Source of the DNA: Spongilla lacustris
Lineage: Eukaryota > Porifera > Demospongiae > Spongillida > Spongillidae
Length of the DNA: 64,000 nucleotides
Assembly: GCA_949361645.1 (NCBI GenBank)
Contig: OX442436.1
Coordinates: 5,700,386 to 5,764,385 of the forward strand
Direction of reading: 5' to 3'
Part shown: piece after piece, positions 22,015 to 34,000 of the stretch
Numbering within the stretch: the stretch's first letter is position 1
Layout of the letters: each line of letters opens with the position of its first letter
Made by a program: the position numbers and the translations under genes
Notes under the pieces: model-generated
The model's input: the letters and a program-made list of their open reading frames with translations, nothing else
Databases searched by the model: none
Told to the model about the DNA's origin: nothing

Positions 22015-24235
22015 TTAAAAAGTCTCAAACTCTGCTATGACTTTAGCAGCTGCCTCTTGCGGGTCAAGCACATCCAGGCAGATCTTGGGCTTGATCCTCT
22101 CTGCCCTGGTGACAATGACTTTCAGATCTCCATCTGTATCGATGGAGAGGTTCTGCATAAGAAGGGTAGTATTCAGTCGTTGCAGGGAAGAAGGTGTCCG
22201 CTGTGATGGATTAGCTTCAGCTTGTGTTTCAGCTACAGCTCTGTGTGCATTTAAGAGGACAATCACACACACACACACAAACAAACAGTAGTACATGTGT
22301 GTATACATGTGCATATGGTATGAATCCCTCCCACACCCACTTTAGCTCCACCTCCACATATTTGACAAGGGCCAAGGCCTTGAGGTTGAGGAGACGCATG
22401 AACTGGGTGGTGTATGACTCAATGACCCCTGGTGTACTGACAGGAAGCAGTTCAACCTAAAGGGATGTGTGTGCGTGTGTGGTGTATGTTTGCAAGTGAA
22501 AAATTGACAACATCATTGATTCACCTCTTGCAGATACACATGTACCAGTGTAGAGTCCAGATGCTTCGCAGATTCATCGAAAAAATACATATCTTTGTCT
22601 TTGTAAGAGAGACGGTCACTATTTCGGTAGAGGGAAAGATACCATCATAGGAAGAGCATTGCAAGGGTGTGGCACCTTTTTCTGGTGGCCTTCCTCTCCT
22701 CTTCCACTTTCTTGATACGCTCGGCACGCTCTCTAATGTAGTTGGCTAGTTTCATGCTGAACACCCAGACCTAAAATTTACACATCACGGATGCCAGTTA
22801 ATGAAGAGGTGTTGGTTATACCTCAAGTTTATCCATGTTAATGATGGTTGAAGGCATACAGTTGTCCTCAAGTTCACTCTTGGTAAAGGGCAGCAAGTTG
22901 GTGTCAACCTAAGGCCCAGAGGAAGAACACAATGGTGGACGTGTTGAAAGCCACACCCACACAAACATACACACATCTCCCCCCTCCCCCAATACCACCA
23001 CCCCAAATATCTCCTTACTGAGGCATATCCCTGCAGGAAAAGACCTGGTTCATAGTGGTAAATGTTACTGATGCTGACTCCATCACCATCATCTGTGGTA
23101 ATAGGTGAACAGAACAACCTGGAGGTCTTCTGTTCCTTGGGTGTCAGGAAGAGGCCAAGAGTGAGGATCATCTGTGCCCATCAGAACAACAGGGTTGACC
23201 ACCACAGGGATAAGAAACAGGTGATCTCTACATACCTTGTTGACAGCCTCACTGTCCTGCCCCAATACCACTGTGTACCCACCTGTCTGCAGGTGACTGG
23301 TGATAGCCCTGTGTGCAGTGATGGTATGGGGGAGGAGATGTGGAGGTGCAGAGCATAGGAAGTGGGAAGATTAGAAAGGAGAAAGAAGGTTCTTACTTCC
23401 TAAGGAAGTCTGGATTTAGCCTTTCTATACCACGAACATTCCCTGGCAAAAAGGTCTGCTTGATCTGAGAGAGGACACATTTTACGAGCTCTCTAGCATA
23501 CAAAACCTGTGCTCCACTTTACTCACATCAATAGGGTGTGGCACTGCATAGGCACGAATACTAGCCATCAATTCAGTAAATTTTTTCAGCGGTTCTTCAA
23601 AATATTCATTGACAACTTTGTCCACCTTGTCTATCAGCAAAACCTTTTCCAAGCTCTAACGACAGAAGCTAAGTTACTGGACAATTACCAAAATCACGCT
23701 ATGTTACATTACCAGTTTTCTCAGATGCGTCACGAAATGTTCTTCAAGAAGCTTTTCAACCTTTTCCTGGCAAAAGTTGTGGCGAGCGAGATATTCCGAT
23801 ATTTCATGGTAGGGAAGGATTACGAAAAAAGAAAATACGTCTTGCTTCCCCTCAACTACTTCCATAGATAGGACGAACGCTGTAGCGATGACACCGTGTT
23901 TGGGCAAAGAATAGAACTTGGTTTCAATCCCTTCCTGGTCTCTTCCCGCTTCATCGTTCAACGTAAAATTCGCTATAGACACAAGTTTCTTATCGTCGTC
24001 TAGAACTGAGCAGCCATGCATGCGTAAGGACAGATAACGACTACTGCGATTGTAAATATAGCCTAATTTTACCTCTTAAGGCTTTTTGTCCTGTCCACAC
24101 ATGTAGTACCTTCGGTCCGTGTATATTATCCCATACTGATAGCGCAATGGATGAAAAATAGGTCCCGCCTTCTACTGGCAATTCATGCTTCTTGTGCTGC
24201 AGCCGAAGTTCCAAGTCGCCGAAGCCTTCCGACAT
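22015..24235 (-). CDS. C9orf72: C9orf72 homologue, copy 2 (DENN-type)
   Basis: Second, more compact copy upstream of copy 1 on the same strand, about 300 bp apart. ATG is at 24235 and stop at 22015-22017. Exons: 24235-24073 (SSIALSVWDNIHGPKVLHVW), 24005-23713 (TKFYSLPKHGVIATAFVLSM, ARHNFCQEKVEKLLEEHF), ~23656-23531 (DKVVNEYFEEPLKKFTELMA), ~23470-23398, ~23360-23232 (SHLQTGGYTVVLGQDSEAVN), ~23171-23012 (ILTLGLFLTPKEQKTSRLFC, YHYEPGLFLQGYA), ~22911-22822, ~22770-22672 (RERAERIKKVEEER), ~22621-22529 (FFDESAKHLDSTLVHVYLQE), ~22456-22340 and ~22240-22015 (NLSIDTDGDLKVIVT, AERIKPK). All frames are open and no disabling change was seen, so both copies could be functional. The start lies 210 bp from the divergent RRM2 start. 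Confidence 0.92.
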
Positions 24236-24445
24236 CGAAGCATAGTTCAATATTCAAACGTTGTACATGTAATAAGTTGTTACGGTATGCCTGCAAAACC
24301 ACAATTATGCGCATGCGCCTTGTTTTGGCGCGTGAATTAACCCGCCTAACCGTCTGTTTATAAGAAAGGACTAGTTGGCGGTAGCGCCATTACAGCTTTT
24401 TAGCGCGCACTTGGCGGGATTGTTTAATCGACAAGATTCTTCAGA
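24236..24445. promoter_or_regulatory. Bidirectional promoter of C9orf72 copy 2 and RRM2 with E2F- and NRF1-like sites
   Basis: The 210 bp between the two divergent start codons contains GCGCATGCGC (24309-24318, the palindromic core of NRF1 sites). It also holds TTTTGGCGCGTGAA (~24323-24336) and TTGGCGGGAT (24411-24420), both fitting the E2F consensus TTTSSCGC/TTGGCGGGA, and TTTTTAGCGCGC (~24397-24408). RRM2 is a known E2F-regulated S-phase gene in animals. Function here is inferred from motif and position only. Confidence 0.6.
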
Positions 24446-25495
24446 ATGATGACAACAGAGAAACGAATGCCTTTCGGTGAGATAGGCAACAAGGAAAATG
24501 ACCACCATTTCGCAAAGAAGAGGCAGCTGGTAGACGAACCTCGCACCACCGAGGTAAGTTTTAGTGTTCCAACCAACGCGTACCGTTCATCACACTTGTA
24601 TTTAGATGGAAATGGAAGCGGAAGAGCATCAAGCGATCCGACGGATGAAGGAGATGGAGAGAGAAGAACCACTTCTCCAAGAAAATCCGAGACGTTTTGT
24701 CCTCTTCCCCATTGAACATAAAGACATTTGGCTTTTCTACAAAAAAGCAAAAGGTACTAAGAGCGAAATCGAGCGTCCTGTAAACGTATTGTACTTTCCT
24801 CTCAGCTTCATTTTGGACCGTGGAGGAAGTAGATTTGTCTAGAGACTTGGGAGACTGGACCAGACTTAAGCCCGAGGAGCAACATTTTTTGAAACACGTA
24901 CTTGCGTTTTTCGCCGCTAGTGATGGAATTGTAAACGAGAATTTGGTAAGCAGGTCCAGCGCGCTTTGTGTACGTCTTAACCTTTAGCGTGTCCATTCAG
25001 GTTGAAAGGTTCAGTGCCGAAGTTCAGGTGACCGAGGCTCGTTGCTTCTACGGATTTCAAATTGCGATTGAGGTAGGTATTAAGTTTAATGGTGCGCACG
25101 TGAGCGAATATAATCATTTTATCTCAAATAGAATATTCACTCGGAAATGTACAGCTTGTTATTGGATACTTACATCCGTGACCCACGTGAGAAAGAGTAT
25201 CTTTTCAATGCCATCGAAACAAGTAAGGTATTCACGCGACATTTCCAATCTGATCATCAACGATTGCTTTACGTAGTGCCGTGTGTAAAAAGAAAAGCAG
25301 ACTGGGCACTAAGATGGATTGGATCCAAAACAGTAAGTGTTTTTAACGGAGATAGTTCGTATTGTAATAGTACATGTACTGTCTTTTTTGCAGGCATCAT
25401 TTGCTGAGCGAATTGTAGCATTTGCAGCAGTAGAAGGAATATTTTTCTCAGGGTCATTTGCATCCATCTTTTGGATAAAGAAAAGGTTTGTTATG

Positions 25496-25528
<33 letters not shown>

Positions 25529-26102
25529 GGCATGGTGACTCAGATGTTTATTATGGTCATACAGGGGCCTTATGCCAGGACTGACATTTTCCAATGAACT
25601 CATCAGCAGAGATGAGGGACTTCACACAGACTTTGCCTGCCTGCTGTTTACCAAACTACAGAAAAGACCAGCTCCTGAGACAATAAGAGATATCATCACT
25701 GATGCTGTCCGGATTGAACAAGAGGTAAGAACAAATTTTTGAATAATTTTACTTCACTTTTTGTTCCATTCCAGTTTCTTACAGAAGCTCTCCCTGTCAA
25801 GCTGATAGGAATGAATTGCACATTGATGAGGCAGTATATTGAGTTTGTAGCTGATCGCTTGTTGCTAGCCCTGGAACAACCCAAGGTGTGATATGAGGTC
25901 ACTTGTTAATTGAGCTGTAAACTAACCTTTCCCTTCACTCTCCTTTTAGTACTACAATGTGGAAAACCCTTTTGACTTCATGGAAAACATCTCTTTGCAA
26001 GGAAAGACAAACTTTTTTGAGAAGCGCGTTGGGGAGTATCAAAAAACTGGTGTCATGTCTGTGCGATCAGAACATGTCTTCACACTTGATGCTGACTTCT
26101 AA
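24446..26102 (+). CDS. RRM2: Ribonucleoside-diphosphate reductase small subunit M2
   Basis: Ten exons: 24446-24553, 24606-24753, 24806-24945, 25001-25072, ~25130-25222, ~25277-25330, 25394-25486, ~25565-25723, ~25774-25887 and ~25951-26102. The protein is the diiron-tyrosyl radical subunit that, with R1, makes deoxyribonucleotides. Visible hallmarks are [18 protein letters not shown] (iron ligand Glu), [20 protein letters not shown] (radical tyrosine region and ligands), [35 protein letters not shown], and the C-terminal R1-binding tail FTLDADF. The N-terminus contains a KEN box (GNKENDHH), the APC/C-Cdh1 degradation signal seen in vertebrate R2, so cell-cycle turnover is likely. Length of about 390 residues matches the family. 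The first of two adjacent ATGs (24446, 24449) was taken. Confidence 0.97.
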
Positions 26103-26677
26103 TCATAAGGCACCATTTGTGCTTTTTTATTTCTTGATGTGTTTCTTTAGTTTGCAGTTGTGTGTATATCTATTGGTTAGTTGATCATATTTCACCTGTT
26201 GCTTGGCTAATTGATTAATGTAGCGCTGTACATGTAATGTATAATATAAACCAGTGAATTTAGCAATGAATGGATAATTCTGTATTGCCTTGTTTCTTCT
26301 CAATTGCTGTCTACAAATCCTACATCTGCCATTTTCATTTCACATCGTAGTGCGATGTATGTAATAACATTGGCTGTGGGTATGATGTGGCTTCGTACTG
26401 ACAACTGACCACAAAGCACATGAGAGTACATGTGCTCACTTAGTCTCGGCCCCAGGCCCAACCGGATCCCACCAATATATGGCTTCCGAGGCCAATGTGG
26501 CCCTTTATGGGCTCTGGGCTGTTACTGTAAGGTACATACGAAAATATTCCAACTCGGCAGTAATTCCCCCCATGCTCGAGCAGCGCGGCCAGCACGGGTT
26601 GCAACGTATACAGTAATAAGTATACATGTGTGGTAATTGTATTATTCATCAACAAGGGCTGCAAATCCCTAGATAGT
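26103..26677. other. Convergent intergenic region, RRM2 3' side to thioredoxin 3' side
   Basis: Unique sequence. No gene, RNA or repeat was recognised. Confidence 0.6.
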
Positions 26678-27326
26678 TCATTTTAATTTCTTAATCATCT
26701 CTTCCAATTTTTGCACGTTGGCTCCCGTAAACTTGTCCACCTGGATGTAATGATCGTTAAGATGCGAGTGAGCATACAATACGGCAAAGTACACAATTAG
26801 ACAATACGGCAAACTTGCCATCTTTTCTTTCCTGTAGAATTTAAAAGTTGGCATGGCCTCGATTCCTTCAGCGTCAGAGGTAGCCTGAGAAATTGTAAAC
26901 GCGTATATACGCCCTGCATGACGCGATAGCTATAGCTCACATGCAACTAGCTGAGCTCAGTGCAAACCCGGCTGACAATATGTACACATAATATGAGCAT
27001 GTAGAGTGATGCCAAAACTTACTGAATTTTGATCAACGTCGACTTTGTAAAACACCACGTTCTTGTATGTTTCGCTTAGAACCTGCGAAAAAAGCCAATG
27101 TTGCTGTAACCTAGCGGCGCAAACAGTTTGCTGATGGTTCACCTCGAATTTTGGTGCTATCATTTTACATGGTCCACACCATTCAGCCGTGAAGTCCACC
27201 ACTACGAGTTTGTCGCCAGCATTTTTCAGCGCCTCGTCGAATTCCCCCTGTAGCCAACGCTATATGCACATCGCAGCTTGGTAGGATAAAAGCCCTTACT
27301 TTTGTAGCTAGGTGCTTTGGCGGCAT
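26678..27326 (-). CDS. TXN: Thioredoxin
   Basis: Five minus-strand exons: 27326-27300 (MPPKHLATK), 27247-27143 ([20 protein letters not shown]), ~27081-27023 ([15 protein letters not shown]), ~26885-26836 ([17 protein letters not shown]) and 26739-26678 ([20 protein letters not shown]). The active site WCGPC and the cis-proline MPTF are intact, and length is about 100 residues, as for cytosolic thioredoxin. It reduces protein disulfides, including those of ribonucleotide reductase R1. The start exon is short and was chosen because it is the only ATG with a following GTAAGG donor in phase. The donor after FYRKEKM is GCAAGT, a GC-AG intron. No targeting peptide was seen. Confidence 0.92.
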
Positions 27327-28019
27327 CTTATACTGTTAGGTATGGCTAGGAGGCGGAAACGCTGAACCAGCTAGCCAATTAATTTATGCATGGAGCCAAA
27401 CGATCTCTCCACAGATGACTTTAGTTTATTGTGTGTGCAAGTGCGATTCTTCCAATTTTAAACTTTCCATGGATTGTTTTAGTGGGATAACAAGCTATGT
27501 GGTGTGCGCATTTAGAAATGTTTTGGAGCACTGTATGGTATATAAGCAACGATCAGAATAAAAATATTAATTTTACCCTGACTGTCGGGCAACATCAGTT
27601 TTTTTTTTTTTTTTGGCGTCGATCCGATCGGTTAAAAAGGGATTTGGGGATTTTCAATGACTTCTATAATCGGGGTCAAATCCTGCATGGAACTGCAAGT
27701 ATGTGCTCTCTATTCTCGGTTTCAGACCCAGTTAGCAGCGACCTTGCTAACTAGTCTCGTACCCAGACCCAACACGTCACAGCAGCGGATGTATTACATC
27801 ATCATTACGTGTGAAAACGCCAATTAGCTATGCACATTGGACACTGCTTCCAAACGTTTGAACTTTGTGGGATATACCATATTTGTAACTTTGTAACTAG
27901 TAAATTGGCCTGTCAGTTAAAATACCACAGATTCATCACCATTGCACAAACACACTTGAAAAATAACTACAAACGTTTTACACAAACACCAGTGCACACA
28001 TTAAAGTTCTTCCATGACA
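27327..28019. other. Intergenic region
   Basis: Contains a T16 run at ~27600 and unique sequence. No gene was recognised. Confidence 0.5.
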
Positions 28020-31000
28020 CTATGTTTCATCAGGGAGGGCCTCGTAGGTTTCTTCTGGTTCAGCTGAGTGCGAAATAAGATGACACCACAAAACTGGTAA
28101 AACAAGTGTCGTGCTAAGGACCAAGTAAATCACCAAAAATAAGTTTTGAAAAGGAATTGGCATGTACATAACCATTCCTTGTAGCCTCACCATTCCCTCA
28201 TCAACATATTATGTTAGCCACCATTTCCTACAACACTGGCATGCGGGTAAGTGATATTACCATTCTCCCTCACCCCCCCCCCCCACCGACCCTCTCGTCT
28301 TCATACCTTCTCCTGGGGGAGGTGGTGCAGGGCAAGATGGTGGAGGGAAGAATACCTGCGACCTGGAGGTGGGTGGAGGGAGGGTTGGGAGAGGGGGAGG
28401 AGCAGAAGACGGAAGGGGAGGACGCTTTTCATCATCTACTGCCAGTCTCTCGTAGATGTCCTCCTCCTCTGCTTCTATAGGAACAGGCAGAGCTGTACCC
28501 AGGACACTAATGGATGAATGTGAGGATTGGGCAGGGAGTGGAAAGAGGAGAGGAAGGGAGGAGAGGGAGGAAGGAAGGGGAAGGAATGGAGAGAGGAGGG
28601 GAGGGGAAGGAGGGAGAGTGAGATTGGTGTTCAAAGAGAAGTAGGAGGACAAAATTTAAATGTGATACAGAAGCACAAGAATAAGCATTTGCTGTAATCC
28701 CTCCAACCCTCACCTCTCACCTGTCATCCCTTCAACCCTCACCTCTCACCTGTCATCCCTCCAACTGTCGTAAACATGCTAACACAGTGGAGTTATAATG
28801 TATAGCTAGTATAAGGTTAGTATACTGTTAGTACTAACTGTGTACTAGTCAAAGGCCATGCACATTAGCAATCTTGAGGATGTTTATCTCAAGCTCCCTG
28901 GTTACATGTAGAGTGCACAGGAAGTTAACCCTTGCCCCCAGAAACACTGACACTCCACCCCCCCACACACACAATAATATGTTTCAATACACAAAGAGGG
29001 GTGTGGTCACCTGTTTTGGTACGGGGTTGATGAGCTTTGATATGTCGTCTGTGTGGAACAACAACACAATCAGTACTAATGACATCATAACTTAAATTTT
29101 ACCCTCTGACACAGTTTCTTGTCCACGTAGCCAACTGCAAAAATAGAAGAAAGGTGGGATAATTATAAAGAAGTCTTCTCTCTCCTCCCCCCCCACACAC
29201 TGTCCATAATGATAGGGAAGCATAATGGCTAATCCTTTTATCATAAAAAGAAGCTTCATTGGTCCCCGTGGTTACAAGAAAAACACATCCCCTCACCTGT
29301 TCCATCACTCTTCTCAACAATGTATTTTGCTTCTGACAGCTTGTCATGTTTCATAAGAAGGACCATAGCCACCTCCCCTGCCACAACAGCTATATGCTCC
29401 TTGGTAGGAGTGGGATAGTCCAGAAGGAGCTCCACTGCAAACAGTGGCTGTGTCTCCATGGTGAGAGCAAATTGCTGTGCAGCAGCAGTGCATGGTGTGT
29501 GTGATGGAGTGTGAGAAGGGTGATAAATATATGAAAATGCAGAGGTGCACAGAAGTGTGCAGAAGTGTACAGAAGTGTGCAGAGGTGTGCAGAGGTGTAC
29601 AAAGTGTGCAGAGGTGCACAGAAGTGTGCAGAGGTACACAGAAGTGTGCAGGTGTGCAGAGGTGTGCAGAAGTGTGCAGAAGTGTACATAAGTGTGCAGA
29701 GGTGTACAGAAGTGTACAGAAGTGTGCAGAAGTGTACAGAAGTGTACAGAAGTGTGCAGAAGTGTACAGAAGTGCACAGAGGTGATGTGGACTATGTGGA
29801 GGTGTGGAGTACATGAAGCTAGGCTGAACTCACTTTGAGGCCCTTCAGACATTTCTGTTTGTTTTTCAAAATGGCCTCCTTCTTTTTCTTCTCTTCCTTC
29901 TCTTTCTCCTTCCTTATTTTCTCTTCCTCCTTCAACTGTCTGCGTTCATTCTTTGACAAGGTTCTGATGGAAGGGTACAGTTGAAAGGAGAGAAAGGACA
30001 AATAGCGGAGGGAGGGGGAGGAGAGGGAGGGAGGATGGAGGAGCATGAGGGGAGGGGAGGGGAGGGGAGGGGAGGGGAGGGGAGGGGAGGGGAGAGGGGA
30101 GGGAGGTGAGGGAGGGAGGGAGAGAGGGAGGGGAGGGAGGGGAGGGAGGGAGGGGAGGGAGGGAGGGAGGGGAGGGAGGGAGGGAAGGAAGGGGAGGTTT
30201 AGAAGAGGGAAGGGAGGGAGGGGAAGTTGAGAGGATGGCAGGGAGGGATAGAACAGAATGGAAGAATACATGTGCAGCTACACTCTCCTCACAGCTTACT
30301 TATTCTTCCTGTCTAGAGTGGGTGACGCTGAAGGTGAAGTGGGGATGTCAGGCAAGGGAGGGGGAAAGAGTGACGAAAAGGAGGCTGAGGTGGATGGTGG
30401 GAGGGACGAAGTGTTGGAGTTCCCATCTGCCTCATAGTCTTCGTACACATCACCACTGCAAAAGAACAGCCCTGGTCACCCCCAGGGAGGCATCAATTAG
30501 AAGATGATACTTACTCTTCATGTTTGGGGTCCTGAGATGGCGATTTTGCCTGTAACCGATGAAGCTGTTACATAATTTTATTAACGACTGCCTTGTACAT
30601 TAATTAATAGCATGTACACAAGGACTAATAACCACAAGGATCATGTGCATTAATAACCACATGTGCCCTAACGCACTCACGTGTACCTCTCTTTCCATCT
30701 CCTCTTCCTCCTCCTCAGGTGTGACAGGGATGGGAGGCGGTCTCACAGAAGGACTGGGGACTGGAGGTGGTTTCATGGAAGGAGGGCCAGAAGATTTTGG
30801 TGGAGGTGGGGGTGGTTTCTGTATATCGTCATAGAAACACTCCTCTTCCCCAGCCAGCTCGTTTGAATTGCTGTGTGCAAATATCACCGTAAATATACAA
30901 TGTAGCACTAGCACAGCACATCAACAGGGAAGTGTGGGTGGAGCAGGAGGTGTGGTGTAGGTGGGTGGGGTGGAGCAGAAGGGTGGGGTGTAGGTGGGTG

Positions 31001-34000
31001 GAGGAGGGTGATGGGGAGATGTAAAGTTGCTGACCTGTACAGGCGGGGTATGAACAACATACATGAGTTTGGTAAAAACAACAATGTAAACACATACCTA
31101 CACTACTAATTATGGAGTGGATTGGATGCCATGAGCCAACTCCCTCTTTCCTGCCCTCCTCTTCCCGCATACCCCCCTTCCTCCATACTCCCTCTTCCCC
31201 ATGTACCCTCCCTTCTCCCACTCCTCCATAACCCTTCTTTAGATCCCTCCTCCCACATCCTTCATACAATAGTACCTGCTTAAAATGTCTAAACTATAGA
31301 AAACCTATTTTATACACCCTCCACACATATAAACCCTCCACACATGTACACCCTCCACACATGTACACCCTCCACACATGTACACCCTCCACACATGTAC
31401 ACCCTCCACACATGTACACCCTCCACACATGTACACCATCACACATGTACACCATCACACATGTACACCATCACACATGTACACCATCACACATGTACAC
31501 CCTCCACACATGTACACCCTCCACACATGTACACCATCACACATGTACACTCTCACACATAATATACAACATCAAAAGAGCAATCATATCAAATGGGCAC
31601 ATGCTATCTCATGTAGTAGGCATGTGATATTATATCTATGGCTTCCCTCCCTTCCCACACCTAGAATACCATATAAGGGAGGTACGAGCAGCCATGGACA
31701 TAAAGAGGGTAGGGAGGGGGAGGTGCCTCACCTGGTGGGTAGGGGAGGGGAGGTGTCATCATAGATCTCTTCCCCAGTTGCATCGTAAGCCAGAGGTTCC
31801 TTTGGGAGAGCAGGGGGCGGAGCTTTCTTTGGGGGGTAGGGTGCAGCAGCTGTTATGTGGGGAGGAGGTGATGAAGGGAGAGGTGGGGAGGAGGTTTTGA
31901 AGGGAGAGGTGGGGAGAATGTTATGAAGGGAGAGGTGGGGGATGAAGAAAGACAAGGGATGAAGGGTGAATAAAGTAATATAAAATAAGACTTACCGCCT
32001 TGTCCTGGCTTGGTGTTCCTTGACGGAAGTGGTGGGGGTTTATTGGAATCAACTATCTCCAGTGGACGACGCCTGAACTTCTGCAGTGAGCCCATTGTGG
32101 GTGTGGGCTCTGCCGATGTCTTGGGTTGATGTGGATGAGCCAGGGGCAGAGGAGGACTTGACTGAGGGGAGGAGCAGATGGGAGGTGGTGGAGGTCGGTC
32201 AACTTTTGGAGGCAAGTCAGATTTTTTATCAGGCAGTTGAGGAAATGTTTTTTTCCCTAATGATCCCGGAAGTGGTGGAACAGCTTTATCTGCTGGGCCT
32301 GGTGATTTGCCTGGTAGTGGAGGAATAGGAGGCATATTCAGTTGGGGTGGGGGTGGATAATTGTCACTCTGAGGCTCATCTTCTGCAGGAGTGTCTTCAG
32401 GTGGAGGTTTAAAAAGGGTTTTTGCCCTGTCCTTAATGGACGATGGGGCTTTTGATTCAGCCATTGGAGGTGGCTTGGGAACAGGTTTCAATGCAGGCTG
32501 TGATTGTGGTTCCATATCTTCTGCAGGAGTGTCTTCAGGTGGAGGTTTGAAAAGGGTTTTTGCCCTGTCTTTAATGGACGATGGGGCTTTTGACTCAGCC
32601 ACTGGAGGTGGCTTGGGAACAGGTTTTAATGCAGGCTGTGATTGTGGTTCCATATCTTCTGCAGGAGTGTCTTCAGGTGGAGGTTTGAAAAGGGTTTTTG
32701 CCCTGTCCTTAATGGATGATGGGGCTTTTGATTCAGCCACTGGAGGTGGCTTGGGAACAGGTTTCAATGCAGGCTGTGATTGTGGTTCCATATCTTCTGC
32801 AGGAGTGTCTTCGGATGGAGGTTTGAAAAGGGTTTTTGCCCTGTCCTTAATGGACGATGGGGCTTTTGATTCAGCCACTGGAGGTGGCTTGGGAACAGGT
32901 TTTAATGCAGGCTGTGATTGTGGTTCCATATCTTCTGCAGGAGTGTCTTCAGGTGGAGGTTTGAGAAGGGTTTTTGCCCTGTCCTTAATGGACGATGGGG
33001 CTTTTGATTCAGCCACTGGAGGTGGCTTGGGAACAGGTTTCAATGCAGGCTGTGATTGTGGTTCCATATCTTCTGCAGGAGTGTCTTCAGGTGGAGGTTT
33101 GAAAAGGGTTTTTGCCCTGTCTTTAATGGACGATGGGGCTTTTGACTCAGTTTTTTCCACTGGAGGTGGCTTGGGAACAGGTTTCAATGCAGGCTGTGAT
33201 TGTGGTTCCATATCTTCTGCAGGATTGTCTTCAGGTGGAGGTTTGAGAAGGGTTTTTGCCCTGTCCTTAATGGACGATGGGGCTTTTGATTCAGCCACTG
33301 GAGGTGGCTTGGGAACAGGTTTTAATGCAGGCTGTGATTGTGGTTCCATATCTTCTGCAGGATTGTCTTCAGGTGGAGGTTTGAGAAGGATTTTTGCCCT
33401 GTCCTTAATGGACGATGGGGCTTTTGATTCAGCCACTGGAGGTGGCTTGGGAACAGGTTTCAATGCAGGCTGTGATTGTGGTTCCATATCTTCTGCAGGA
33501 GTGTCTTCAGATGGAGGTTTGAAAAGAGTTTTTGCCCTGTCTTTAATGGATGATGGGGCTTTTGACTCAGTTGTTTCCACTGGAGGTGGGCTGATGGGTG
33601 ATTTAGGAGCAGACCTAAGTGGAGGTCGCAGTTGCTCTACCTTTGGTTCAGTATCTTCTGCCTGCTGTGGCTTATGTCTTGGGTGAGGTCTCTCGGCCTT
33701 ATGGTTTTCCCCATCCTCTGTTGATGCATCAGATGGCCGAGGTCTAAGTGGAGGTCGTGACTTTGGCCCTGCTTCTTCAGCCGAAGGGTCCACTGGTGCC
33801 TTCTGCTGCTTAGGGGGAAGCCGAGCTCTATCTGATTTTGGTCCCGCTTCCCCATTTGGAGGATCTACCTGAGTCCTGTGCGCTGGTTGGTACGGCTCTG
33901 ATTGCTTTTCAGGGAGATGATCATGCACTGGTGACGGCTTGGGGGGCAGTGTTCTGGGAGGAAGTGGCTTTTTACCCAGTGGGGGTGTCCCACCAGTGAC

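Noticed and set aside
32391..33686. 431-codon plus-strand ORF rich in Gly/Ser/Asp
   Set aside because: It is the antisense shadow of the 138-bp coding repeats of the minus-strand adaptor gene.
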